Shown here in pieces: positions 6,923-14,659 of a stretch of DNA of 16,757 bases (the first letter of the stretch is position 1; each line of letters starts with the position of its first letter). This DNA is from an uncultured Eubacteriales bacterium. GTDB lineage: Bacteria; Bacillota; Clostridia; Lachnospirales; Lachnospiraceae. Position numbers and translations under genes: made by a program. The stretch spans positions 1 through 16,757 of the forward strand of contig OMSP01000151.1 in NCBI GenBank assembly GCA_900313775.1, given 5' to 3'. The notes below the pieces were generated by a model. It saw only the letters and a list, made by a program, of their open reading frames with translations. It did no database searches and was not told the origin of the DNA.

Positions 6923-6960
6923 GGGGCTGTCTTGACGAACAAGACAGCCCCTGTTATATT
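6923..6960 (+). terminator. Terminator of the aor operon
   Basis: GGGGCTGTCTT (6923-6933) pairs perfectly with AAGACAGCCCC (6941-6951) around a seven-base loop, then TGTTATATTT. The T tract is interrupted, so termination may be incomplete and allow some read-through into the moeA-like gene. Confidence 0.75.
6932..6960 (+). promoter_or_regulatory. Promoter of the moeA-like gene embedded in the aor terminator
   Basis: TTGACG (6932-6937), a 17-base spacer and TATATT (6955-6960) form a good promoter whose -35 box covers the hairpin loop and whose spacer is the 3' arm of the terminator. Transcription would start near 6967, about 26 bases before the ATG. Confidence 0.6.
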
Positions 6961-6992
6961 TATCAGAGTTGAAAATCGGAAAAACAGGTGAA

Positions 6993-8891
6993 ATGACAAC
7001 GTTTAATTATCCGACAAACGCGCCACTAAAAGAGGCTCTCAGAAAATTCCGTGAACTGCTGATCAGCGAAGGTTTCTCACCCGGGATCGAGACGGTCCCC
7101 GTTGATCAGGCTGCTTATCGCGTCACTTCCGAAGCGGTCTATGCAACGATCTGTTCTCCGTACCGGCCGGTCAGTACGATGGATGGTATCGCGCTGGCGG
7201 CAGGCCTGACCTATAACGCGTCGGACGATCATCCGGTCACACTCTGTAAGCCGCAGTTTGTCCCTGTTTATACCGGAGATCCGATCCCGGACAACTGCAA
7301 TGCAGTGGTCAGAAACGAAGATACAGCCTATGAATCTCCCGAGACGATACAGATATTTTCCTCTGTCTCGCCCAAACAGAATGTCCGTCAGATCGGCGAA
7401 GATATCTGTGCAGGAGAGATGATCCTCGGCTCTTTCATGGAGATCGCTCCTGCGGCGCTGGGCGCCATGATATCCGGCGGTATCACCGAAGTCTCTGTAC
7501 TGACCAGGCCGGTCATCGGATATATTCCGATCGGCGCAGCTCCGGACTCTAATTCATCGATGTTCTCATCGACGCTCACGGAATGGCATACTATACCGCG
7601 CGTCTATCCGATCGTTCCAGACGAAAAAGATGAGATCCGCGCAGCGGTAAAAATGGCTCTGCGCGAATGCGATATGGTGCTGCTCGGTTCCGGTTCATCT
7701 GCAGGTCGCGAGAACAATGCGGTCTCCGTCATCTCTGAACTTGGTTCCATCCTCTGTCACGGTCTCGCAATCAAACCGGGCAAACCTACCTTACTTGGTT
7801 ATCATGGATGTATTCCTGTCATCGGCATCCCGGGCAATCCTGTTTCAGGGCTGATCATCCTGGAAGAGATCGTCCGTCCTCTGATCAACGAGTGGTATCG
7901 GATCGATCATCCGGACAAAAGGATCTGCGAAGTGACATTGACCAAGCCGATCAAATCAAGTCCCCGATATGAGGAGTTTGTACGTGTACGGGTAGGCGAA
8001 GTGGGCGACAAGCTGATTGCCTCTCCTCTCAACCGCGGAAGCGGCGTCGTCACCTCCCTGATGAAGGCTGATGGTCTGGTCCGTGTTCCCGAAGAAAGCA
8101 CCGGTTATGAGGCAGGTGAAACAGTCTCTGTAGACCTGCTTAAACCGATTGAAAGGATGTCCAGAACACTGGTCGTGACCGGAAGTCACGACATGCTCCT
8201 GGATGAACTGGCTGATATGCTTCACGCAAAATATCCGGATCTGTATATGATGTCCTCCCACGTCGGTTCTATGGGTGGCCTGATGGCTGTAAAGCGCGGC
8301 GAGACTCACATCGCAGGTACACATCTGTTTGATGAAAAAAACGGTACATACAATACCTCTTTCATCCGCAAACGCTTTCCGAAGGGTAATGTAAAGCTCA
8401 TTGAATGTGTCTATCGCGTGCAGGGACTGATGCTCCCGAAAGGCAATCCCAGAGATATCCGCTCGGTCCGCGATCTCACCGGAAAAGGTCTGCGCTATGT
8501 CAACCGCCAGAGAGGCTGCGGTACACGGATCCTGATCGACTATCTGATGAAAAAAGAGGGGATCGATACAGAGTCGATCTACGGCTACGACCACGAGGAG
8601 ATGACGCACACGGCAGTCGCTGCTCAGATCGCCGGCGGAACAGCTGACGCCGGCCTTGGCGTGATGTCAGCCGCCAGGCTGTATGATCTTGATTTCGTAC
8701 CGATCTGTACCGAACAATATGATCTTCTGATCCCGGACGAAGCCTATGAACTGGATATCGTTCAAAAGGTATTGGAGATATTAAAAAGCGACGAATTCGC
8801 AGCCAGGATCGAAAAGCTCGGTGGTTACGAGCTTCATCACCCCGGTACGATCCGCCGCGTCTTTGACGATCAGGCAGCTAAAGAGGCCTGA
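6993..8891 (+). CDS. moeA: Molybdopterin molybdenumtransferase MoeA fused to a PBP-like domain
   Basis: A 632-residue two-domain protein. Residues 1 to about 390 are MoeA-like, the enzyme that inserts molybdate or tungstate into adenylylated pterin: MDGIA with D64, GDPIPDNCNAVV (95-106), GSGSSAGREN (near 235), IKPGKP (near 260) and GIPGNPVSG (near 277). Residues about 391-632 resemble the periplasmic-binding-protein-like domain (PF12727 type) found after MoeA in many anaerobes and archaea, with SSHVGSMGGL and RQRGCGTR. It has no signal peptide, so that domain acts in the cytosol; its ligand is not established and metal oxyanion sensing is only a guess. The ATG at 6993 is preceded by a weak AGGTGA; a TTG at 6969 is an alternative. 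Placement after aor suggests a role in tungsten cofactor insertion. Confidence 0.88.
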   Translation: MTTFNYPTNAPLKEALRKFRELLISEGFSPGIETVPVDQAAYRVTSEAVYATICSPYRPVSTMDGIALAAGLTYNASDDHPVTLCKPQFVPVYTGDPIPDNCNAVVRNEDTAYESPETIQIFSSVSPKQNVRQIGEDICAGEMILGSFMEIAPAALGAMISGGITEVSVLTRPVIGYIPIGAAPDSNSSMFSSTLTEWHTIPRVYPIVPDEKDEIRAAVKMALRECDMVLLGSGSSAGRENNAVSVISELGSILCHGLAIKPGKPTLLGYHGCIPVIGIPGNPVSGLIILEEIVRPLINEWYRIDHPDKRICEVTLTKPIKSSPRYEEFVRVRVGEVGDKLIASPLNRGSGVVTSLMKADGLVRVPEESTGYEAGETVSVDLLKPIERMSRTLVVTGSHDMLLDELADMLHAKYPDLYMMSSHVGSMGGLMAVKRGETHIAGTHLFDEKNGTYNTSFIRKRFPKGNVKLIECVYRVQGLMLPKGNPRDIRSVRDLTGKGLRYVNRQRGCGTRILIDYLMKKEGIDTESIYGYDHEEMTHTAVAAQIAGGTADAGLGVMSAARLYDLDFVPICTEQYDLLIPDEAYELDIVQKVLEILKSDEFAARIEKLGGYELHHPGTIRRVFDDQAAKEA

Positions 8892-8906
8892 TGCGATCTA
8901 AACAGA

Positions 8907-9101
8907 TCAACCCCCTCCGGAAATACGCTTCACGACAATATCATCGCCATCCTTCAGGACGACTTTGGAAAATGTCATCGTCTGCATTTGCTCTCCGTTG
9001 AGTTTGATCATAGAACGTCTGTATTGGAATTGCCGCAGAAATTCGATGCCGGTCATTCCCTCCGGAATCTCTGTCTCCTCACCGTTATGCAGCACTTTCA
9101 T
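8907..9101 (-). CDS. ThiS-like sulfur carrier protein
   Basis: A 64-residue carrier ending in RISGGG, close in length and layout to ThiS (about 65 residues). The start at 9101 is set by a strong AAGGAGG; a longer frame upstream lacks a ribosome site and would run into the preceding gene. It lies 13 bases after the E1-like gene and is the last gene of the operon csd-E1-thiS. No thiazole synthase (ThiG/ThiH) or other thiamine gene is in the window, so a role in sulfur delivery to a metal cofactor is at least as likely as thiamine synthesis. Its end converges on the moeA-like gene with only 15 bases between stops and no clear terminator. Confidence 0.82.
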   Translation of the reverse strand: MKVLHNGEETEIPEGMTGIEFLRQFQYRRSMIKLNGEQMQTMTFSKVVLKDGDDIVVKRISGGG

Positions 9102-9114
9102 AGTTCTCTCCTCC

Positions 9115-10146
9115 TTACAGGCCGATATACTCTGCATAAACCGCACGCGCCCGCTTTTCATCAGTCACATGCTTGATGATGGCGCGACCGGTCTTGAACA
9201 GCTTGATCTGCACGTCTCCGTCGTCAAAATCAAGCGTGTACTGCGTATATTTGACTTTTCCCTGATGCTCCAGTATCTTTGCGTACCGCTCGAAATCGAC
9301 TTCCCCCTCTGTCTTGGGAATGATCTGCATAGAGTCCTTACCGCACATGCTGACCGTATGTGCCCCGGCAGCCTTGCCGTAATAGCTGTATTCGCCTCTG
9401 CACACCGGACAATCCGGGTCTTTATCTATCACAAAAGAGTCAAAGCTGTTATCCCAAAGATCAAAAGAGATCAGATCCTTTCTGATGCTCTTGGATCCTG
9501 TCAGGATCTTGAGTGCCTCCGCACACTGGAGTGAAGCGATCATGGAAGTCGTGGAGCAGAGCACTCCCTCTGTCGCACACGTCGGTGTCTCGCCCGGGAC
9601 ATACTCTTCGTCACCTATAAAACAGCGGAAGCATGGTTCGTTTTCTCCCGGTATAAATGCCTTGACCATACCGGAAGCCGCCAGCGCCCCGCCGTAGATC
9701 CACGGTTTTTTCAACGCATGGCAAGCCTCGTTGATCAGCATCCGTGTCTCAAAACTGTCGGTTGCGTCGATAACGACATCCACATCTTCAAACAGAGAAT
9801 CGGCGTTGCTGCCGTCGAGTGCCGTGATGCGTTCTTCGATCTCGACCTCACTGTTGACTTTCTGCAGATACTTTTTCAGGGCCACCGCTTTTACACGCTC
9901 TTCCCGCGCGTCCTCCTCCGTGAAGAGGCTCTGTCTCTGCAGTTCTGAGATATCGACATAATCGCCGTCGATCAGACGTATAAAACCAACGCCGGCCCGA
10001 GCCAGATTGTTAGCCACAGCAGTTCCGATAGCCGACATTTCAACAATAGCCACTCTGCTTTTTCTTATTTTCTCCTGCCCCTCTGTACCGATGCCGTAGA
10101 AGATCTCCTGACGGCCGTAGCGGGAGGGCTGATTTGTCTTTGTCAT
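9115..10146 (-). CDS. ThiF/MoeB-family E1-like adenylyltransferase with unusual nucleotide loop
   Basis: A 343-residue protein that would adenylate the C-terminal glycine of a sulfur carrier, probably the ThiS-like protein encoded next to it and perhaps the MoaD-like one. Visible marks are RYGRQ (9-13), ELQRQSLF (68-75), DATDSFETR (128-136) with the metal-binding D130, a zinc site of C172-x2-C175 and C246-x2-C249, and a candidate acceptor cysteine C190 in TPTCATEG. The C-terminal tail to YAEYIGL resembles Gram-positive ThiF/MoeB proteins. The ATP-binding loop normally reads like GLGGLG but here is E36-M-S-A-I-G41, losing two glycines. The ATG lies 24 bases after the cysteine desulfurase stop and has no strong ribosome site, suggesting coupling or low expression. 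MoeB and ThiF cannot be separated by sequence alone. Confidence 0.85.
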   Translation of the reverse strand: MTKTNQPSRYGRQEIFYGIGTEGQEKIRKSRVAIVEMSAIGTAVANNLARAGVGFIRLIDGDYVDISELQRQSLFTEEDAREERVKAVALKKYLQKVNSEVEIEERITALDGSNADSLFEDVDVVIDATDSFETRMLINEACHALKKPWIYGGALAASGMVKAFIPGENEPCFRCFIGDEEYVPGETPTCATEGVLCSTTSMIASLQCAEALKILTGSKSIRKDLISFDLWDNSFDSFVIDKDPDCPVCRGEYSYYGKAAGAHTVSMCGKDSMQIIPKTEGEVDFERYAKILEHQGKVKYTQYTLDFDDGDVQIKLFKTGRAIIKHVTDEKRARAVYAEYIGL

Positions 10147-10170
10147 AATGTATTCTGTATGATAACCGTC

Positions 10171-11319
10171 TTATATCTCTCCGCGGGCAATGATCCCCAG
10201 CGCTTCGATACAGGCGTCTATCTCTTCCTCTGTCGTAAAATACCCGGGACTGATACGGACCGTGCCGCCGGTATTCAATGTGCCGATCGCCTCGTGTGCA
10301 TAGGGTGCACAGTGCAGACCGCTCCTCACTCCGATATCAAATATCTGATCCAGATATATGGAGATATCCTGAGGTTCATAGCCGGCGATCGTCAGGGATA
10401 AGACCGGTGCCCGGTCATCAGCACTTACCGAGCCGTATATCTTGATATTGTCATACGGAAGGATGCCGTCCAGCAAACGGCTTATCAGTGACCGTTCCTT
10501 TTCTTGAATGACATCGATCCCTGTCTTCATAATAAAATCAACACCTGCTGCAAGACCTGCCAGACCGGGAACATTGAGTGTCCCGCTCTCATAACGCTCG
10601 GGCCTTGACAACGGCTGATGCAGGAGTTCAGACTGCGTGCCGGTACCGCCGGTGATCAGGGGCTTGAGGTCCACATTCGGATTGATGTACAATCCGCCTG
10701 TACCCTGTGGTCCCAACAGGCATTTATGACCCGGAAAGGCCAGCATATCGATCTTCATCGCCTGCACATCGATCGGTCTCGCGCCGGCCGATTGTGCTGC
10801 GTCGACAAGGAAAGTCACACCGTGTCTGCGGCAGATCTCTCCGATCGCCGCCACATCATTGACCGTGCCGGTCACATTGGAGATATGGGTCATGACGACC
10901 AGGCGGGTGTTGTCTTTGATAGCTGCCTCTACTTCATCCGGATCCACGCCCTTTTCAAGGTCCGCGTTGATCTTCGTGACCTCCGCTCCTTCATCTTTCA
11001 GGTGTTCAAGGGGACGCGCCACAGAGTTGTGTTCCAGAGATGATGTGATCACATGATCACCCGGCTTCACGATGCCGAGAATGCCGAGATTGAGCGCTTC
11101 GGTAGTGTTGACTCCGAATGCGATCGTCTCGCTGCTCTCGGCATGCAATAAGCGGCTGCATAAAAAACGAGCCTCGGCGACCTTCTCTCCGGCTGCCAGT
11201 GACAGCTTATGACCCGAACGCCCGGGATTGCCGGAACGTTCGCGCATCGCTTGATCTACCGCTGTATAGACTTGATCGGGTTTCCTTCCGGAAGTAGCCG
11301 CATAGTCAAGATAAATCAT
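10171..11319 (-). CDS. Cysteine desulfurase (class V PLP enzyme, SufS/CsdA-like)
   Basis: A 382-residue enzyme that takes sulfur from cysteine as a persulfide and passes it to an acceptor. Visible sites: EHNSV with H97 stacking on PLP, LVDAAQS with D173, the PLP lysine K199 in PGHKCLLGPQGTGG, and the persulfide cysteine C337 in RSGLHCAP, a short-loop arrangement seen in group II enzymes. It recalls the compact family typified by Enterococcus EF2568, which occurs near selenium-dependent molybdenum hydroxylases; no selD is seen here. The start at 11319 follows GAGGAG by six bases. It is the first gene of an operon with the E1-like and ThiS-like genes and sits just downstream of mop, so it may feed both the carrier and the Mo=S group of the hydroxylases. 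The last two roles are inference. Confidence 0.87.
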   Translation of the reverse strand: MIYLDYAATSGRKPDQVYTAVDQAMRERSGNPGRSGHKLSLAAGEKVAEARFLCSRLLHAESSETIAFGVNTTEALNLGILGIVKPGDHVITSSLEHNSVARPLEHLKDEGAEVTKINADLEKGVDPDEVEAAIKDNTRLVVMTHISNVTGTVNDVAAIGEICRRHGVTFLVDAAQSAGARPIDVQAMKIDMLAFPGHKCLLGPQGTGGLYINPNVDLKPLITGGTGTQSELLHQPLSRPERYESGTLNVPGLAGLAAGVDFIMKTGIDVIQEKERSLISRLLDGILPYDNIKIYGSVSADDRAPVLSLTIAGYEPQDISIYLDQIFDIGVRSGLHCAPYAHEAIGTLNTGGTVRISPGYFTTEEEIDACIEALGIIARGEI

Positions 11320-11351
11320 ATCTGCTCCTCGCTGTTTCCCCTGTTTTTCTT

Positions 11352-11360
11352 ATTTTATCA
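11352..11360 (-). promoter_or_regulatory. Extended -10 promoter of the csd-E1-thiS operon
   Basis: On the minus strand TGATAAAAT gives an extended -10 (TGnTAAAAT). No good -35 box lies 17 bases upstream, which is common for extended -10 promoters. Transcription would start near 11345, about 25 bases before the ATG. Confidence 0.5.
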
Positions 11361-11378
11361 TACTCCCCATATTTCAGA

Positions 11379-11408
11379 AAGGGCCGCCGCGCTAACGCGA
11401 CAGCCCTT
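11379..11408 (-). terminator. Terminator after mop
   Basis: AAGGGC and GCCCTT arms enclose CGCG-TTAG-CGCG. The three base pairs between them work only as G-U and G-C pairs in minus-strand RNA, so the hairpin belongs to mop transcripts. The following T content is low, so termination may be partial, letting mop messages reach the csd operon. Confidence 0.65.
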
Positions 11409-11431
11409 ACTTACTCATCGCCTTTCAGCAA

Positions 11432-14278
11432 TTACAGATTCTCTTTCGGATTATCTCTGCAGTACTCAAGCTCTGCCATGAAATCACCCAGATCATACTT
11501 CTCAGGCGGCGTGATCTTCTCGCCTGCTGCCAGCTTTTCAAGACCGGCTTTGATCTTGTCCTTCGTAGCCGGGAGCTCATAGATGCGGACGCCGCAAGCA
11601 TTGTTGATCGCATTGATGACTGCCATGTGTCCCGAAGACTGGAACGCCTCAGATGCTCCGGAGGAGCCCCACGGACCTTCCTCTCTCGGATGATCCATGT
11701 GGTGCAGCGTAAAGTTATCCGGGATGTCCTTGATCTGGTCAACGCCGGCACCGATCATATTGGCGTGTTTCTTGACATCGTCATAGTTTTCCGTCAGAGC
11801 GAAGGAGATCGAATGTGCCAATCCGCCGTACGCCTGACCGTTCACTGCGTCAAGGTTTCCGATGTTACCGACATCGTCCACGCTGTGATAACCGATGCAG
11901 GTCGCTTTACCTGTCTTGGTATCAACTTCGACCTCGGCGCAGAACAGGCCGTAGGTATAGGACGGAGTCGGATCACCGACACCGGTATTCGGATCCAGAT
12001 AGGACAGGTTGCCATACTCCTCAGTCGCGAAGGTGCCGTTGTACTCAGTCGGGATACCTTCTGCCACCATCTCGTCATAAGTCCTGTAAGTACCGTCATC
12101 CTTGCGTCTTGCCGCAAACAGAGCGTCGACAGCCTTCTTGGTCGCCTGACCGTTCATGAAATGCGAACGGGAGGAAGCGGAGAAACCGTGGTCAGGAGCC
12201 TGACCGGTATCGTTCTGTACAAGCTTGACCTGATCCCAGGTTACACCGTATGGTTTGAGAGCTTCGTAGGTAACAGTCAGAGAGCCGATATCACCGCCCT
12301 GTCCCAGCTCCTGCCAGGTGTCGTACTTGGTAAAGGTGCCATCCGGATTGAAGCCGACCTTAACTTCGCAGGCATCGAACGGTCCCTCAGTGACATTGTA
12401 TCCGCCCCATGCAAGGCCGACGCCGCGGCGCTTCTCAGGTGTGTCATACTTTTTCGCATCCTCAACAGCCTTGTCGTAGATGGGCTTCATGACCTTCATC
12501 ATCTCTTCCATCGGATAGTGCTTGTACTCACAGCTGTTGATATTGGTCTGTCCCTCGCGGGCAATATTGCGCCAGCGGATCTCAAACGGATCCATACCGA
12601 TCTTCTCGGCCATCATATCGACCAGCGCCTCTCCGGCGGTGTAGATCTGCGGTGAACCGTATCCGCGGTATGCGATACCGAAGCTGTGGTTCGTGTTCGC
12701 GACTTTGCACAGACCCAATGCGTTCGGTACATAATACGGGAACATCATGAAACGCGCCGGACGTGTCGTAAGATCATCGCCGAGATCCCAGATGCGGCCG
12801 TGATCCAGTCCGCACTCGAACTCTGTCGCGATAAACTTGCCGTCCTTGTCTGCTGCCAGACGGGCGTTGGTATGTGCCGGGCAGCGCTTACCGCTGTATG
12901 CCTGATGCTCTTCCCATGTCATAGACAGGGCACAGGGCATTCCTGTCGCCATCGTCGCCATAACACAAAGCGCATAATCGCCGGGCCACATGGACCATCC
13001 GAAGGACGCTCCTGTCGGGTTCATGATCATGCGCAGTTTCTCCAGCGGCTGGCCGGTAACAACTGAAACATTGTACATATTGCCGTAGAGACCCTGGCTC
13101 TTGCACTGTACGCAGATGGTATCGTCTTCATCGTAGTAAGTCTGGATCGTATCGCCCTCGATCGACAGATGAGGCTCACGGGAGGAGTAGAAACTGCCTT
13201 CGACACTGTACTCAGCCTCGTCGATCATCTTCGGCACATTCCAGGAATCTCCCTTGTGTACCGGCTGCAGGCAGTAGACATTGTCTGTGTCTTCGATGAT
13301 ACGCATCGCATCTTTGGCCGCAGCTGACGGGAAGTCCAGATAAGCCGGAAGTTCTTCGATCTCAACTTTGACCTTGGCAGCTGCCTCACGGGCGTGCTCC
13401 TTGGTGTCGGCTACAGCCAACGCCACGACATCGCCGTAATACATGATCCTGTCCTCACACAGGATGACATTGGTCGCCTCCTGGCAGGTGCAACGGGCGT
13501 GCGGGATGAACGGATCCAGACGGTTCGTTCCCTTACAATCCTTATAGGTAACAAACTTCACAAGGCCCGGTACGTCTTCTGCCTCGGAGAAATCGATCTT
13601 CTTGATCTTCGCGTGATGTGTGATCTTCGGCTGAACGAGCGCCACATGCAGGGTCTCAGCCGGCATCTTCAGTTCAACGTCATCACCGTAATCCACAACA
13701 CCGCAGGCTTTGGCGATCGCGTACGGACGCACGACCGGTTTGCCGTAGAGATCCTTGTCGTTCTCATCGTAGCGCTTCATCTCTTCGATAGTCGCATCGC
13801 CGCGGCATATCTTGGCGGCAGCCATCACTGCGTCTGTTATCTGCTTGTAACCGGTACAGCGGCAGACGTTGTGGTGCTTCTGGAACCAATCGCGGACCTC
13901 TTCTCTGGTCGGATCAGGATTCTGCTGAAGCAGTGCGTAGGCAGACACCACAAAACCGGGTGTACAGAATCCGCACTGAATAGCACCATAGTTGGCAAAG
14001 GCCCACTGGATCGGATGCGGGTTCAGCGGATTGCCGATACCTTCGACCGTCAGGACTTCCGCATAATCATCGACCTTTTTCATCTTCTTGACGCAGGATC
14101 GGACGGGCTCACCGTTCAGAATAACTGTACAGGCACCGCAAAGGCCCTTGTTGCAGCCGATCTTGGCACCGGTCAGACCGAGACGACGCAGAACATCAGC
14201 GAGTGAATCCTTGTCAGGATTGTAGATGAATGTCCTGTCCGCGCCGTTGATGTGCAGCGTTTTTCTTGCAAATCTCAT
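11432..14278 (-). CDS. mop: Molybdenum aldehyde oxidoreductase, Desulfovibrio gigas Mop-like
   Basis: A 948-residue single-chain molybdenum hydroxylase. Two [2Fe-2S] clusters are complete: C42, C47, C50, C62 and C102, C105, C139, C141, each offset by exactly two from my recollection of D. gigas Mop. The segment DWFQKHHNVCRCTGYK is nearly identical to that protein. The Mo domain follows from about residue 190, with FGWSMWP in place of FGYK, AYRGYGSPQ, and the catalytic base E877 in SSGASEAF. There is no FAD domain, so electrons should go to ferredoxin or flavodoxin. Such enzymes turn aldehydes into acids and need a sulfurated Mo cytosine-dinucleotide cofactor. The ATG at 14278 follows GGAAGCG; a TTG at 14290, better placed after AAAGGAG, is an alternative. 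Transcription starts from its own promoter through a long structured leader. Exact aldehyde unknown. Confidence 0.92.
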   Translation of the reverse strand: MRFARKTLHINGADRTFIYNPDKDSLADVLRRLGLTGAKIGCNKGLCGACTVILNGEPVRSCVKKMKKVDDYAEVLTVEGIGNPLNPHPIQWAFANYGAIQCGFCTPGFVVSAYALLQQNPDPTREEVRDWFQKHHNVCRCTGYKQITDAVMAAAKICRGDATIEEMKRYDENDKDLYGKPVVRPYAIAKACGVVDYGDDVELKMPAETLHVALVQPKITHHAKIKKIDFSEAEDVPGLVKFVTYKDCKGTNRLDPFIPHARCTCQEATNVILCEDRIMYYGDVVALAVADTKEHAREAAAKVKVEIEELPAYLDFPSAAAKDAMRIIEDTDNVYCLQPVHKGDSWNVPKMIDEAEYSVEGSFYSSREPHLSIEGDTIQTYYDEDDTICVQCKSQGLYGNMYNVSVVTGQPLEKLRMIMNPTGASFGWSMWPGDYALCVMATMATGMPCALSMTWEEHQAYSGKRCPAHTNARLAADKDGKFIATEFECGLDHGRIWDLGDDLTTRPARFMMFPYYVPNALGLCKVANTNHSFGIAYRGYGSPQIYTAGEALVDMMAEKIGMDPFEIRWRNIAREGQTNINSCEYKHYPMEEMMKVMKPIYDKAVEDAKKYDTPEKRRGVGLAWGGYNVTEGPFDACEVKVGFNPDGTFTKYDTWQELGQGGDIGSLTVTYEALKPYGVTWDQVKLVQNDTGQAPDHGFSASSRSHFMNGQATKKAVDALFAARRKDDGTYRTYDEMVAEGIPTEYNGTFATEEYGNLSYLDPNTGVGDPTPSYTYGLFCAEVEVDTKTGKATCIGYHSVDDVGNIGNLDAVNGQAYGGLAHSISFALTENYDDVKKHANMIGAGVDQIKDIPDNFTLHHMDHPREEGPWGSSGASEAFQSSGHMAVINAINNACGVRIYELPATKDKIKAGLEKLAAGEKITPPEKYDLGDFMAELEYCRDNPKENL

Positions 14279-14339
14279 TTTCGCTTCCAATTTACGAGGT
14301 TCTCCTTTCCATATATTAAGCACACATTTTTGTTTCAAT

Positions 14340-14386
14340 AAAGAAAACCTTCCTGCAACCGTTCACAAAGAACGCTTACAGGAAGG
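14340..14386 (-). terminator. Terminator-like hairpin in the mop leader (possible attenuator)
   Basis: On the minus strand CCTTCCTG (14386-14379) pairs with CAGGAAGG (14355-14348), with an inner CGTTC/GAACG stem, followed by TTTTCTTT. This lies between the mop promoter and the mop start, so it would stop most transcripts unless prevented. I did not find an obvious anti-terminator pairing. Confidence 0.65.
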
Positions 14387-14414
14387 CTCGTCAACCACGT
14401 CTGTATGCTTGTTA

Positions 14415-14497
14415 ATAATTGTTTGGCTTCAGAGACGGCAAACCCCTATTTACCAATTATCTGAAGCCGTCAAGACACAGTTTGACAGTTTCTTGAC
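14415..14497 (-). ncRNA. Structured mop leader RNA with possible pseudoknot (riboswitch candidate)
   Basis: Reading the minus-strand transcript: P1 GUCAAGA (14497-14491) with UCUUGAC (14475-14469); P2 GGCUUCAGA (14468-14460) with UCUGAAGCC (14433-14425); inside P2 a hairpin GGUAAA (14454-14449) with UUUGCC (14442-14437) and loop UAGGGG; and a crossing pairing UAAUU (14459-14455) with AAUUA (14420-14416), which would make a pseudoknot. The whole lies between the promoter and a terminator-like hairpin, the usual plan of a transcription-attenuating riboswitch. It does not match the purine, c-di-GMP, ZTP or fluoride classes I can recall. The pairings are directly seen; function is inferred. Confidence 0.45.
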
Positions 14498-14504
14498 AGC
14501 ATAA

Positions 14505-14534
14505 ATTTTACCATATCAATACGGGTATTGTCCA
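14505..14534 (-). promoter_or_regulatory. Promoter of mop
   Basis: On the minus strand TGGACA (14534-14529), an 18-base spacer and TAAAAT (14510-14505) preceded by TGG form an extended -10 promoter. Transcription would start near 14498, giving a leader of about 220 bases that begins exactly at the P1 stem. Confidence 0.6.
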
Positions 14535-14570
14535 CCGCTACGGATTGCTATTCCAATGTAATACGGAACG

Positions 14571-14619
14571 AAAAAAAGCGCCACAGGCCGCTTTTACAAG
14601 TCAGTCTGTGACGCTTTAT
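14571..14619 (-). terminator. Intrinsic terminator of the symporter gene
   Basis: On the minus strand AAAGCG-t-CACAG pairs with CTGTG-g-CGCTTT and is followed by TTTT. It lies about 40 bases after the symporter stop and separates that gene from the mop promoter. Confidence 0.75.
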
Positions 14620-14659
14620 ACCCACACGTCCGTAGACGTATCAGTTCGCAGTCAAGAGA

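Noticed and set aside
8892..8906. Bidirectional terminator between the convergent moeA-like and thiS-like genes
   Set aside because: Only 15 bases separate the stops; a short AGATC inverted repeat nearby has no T tract.
11627..12655. Long plus-strand reading frame (342 codons) opposite mop
   Set aside because: Antisense shadow of a clearly conserved molybdenum enzyme; no start signals or family motifs.
11432..14278. Selenocysteine-containing or selenium-dependent hydroxylase
   Set aside because: No in-frame TGA is present and no selD or related selenium genes are in the window; the cysteine desulfurase resemblance alone is not enough.
14415..14497. Purine riboswitch ahead of mop
   Set aside because: The conserved purine-aptamer joining segments are absent, and the crossing helix does not fit its three-way junction.
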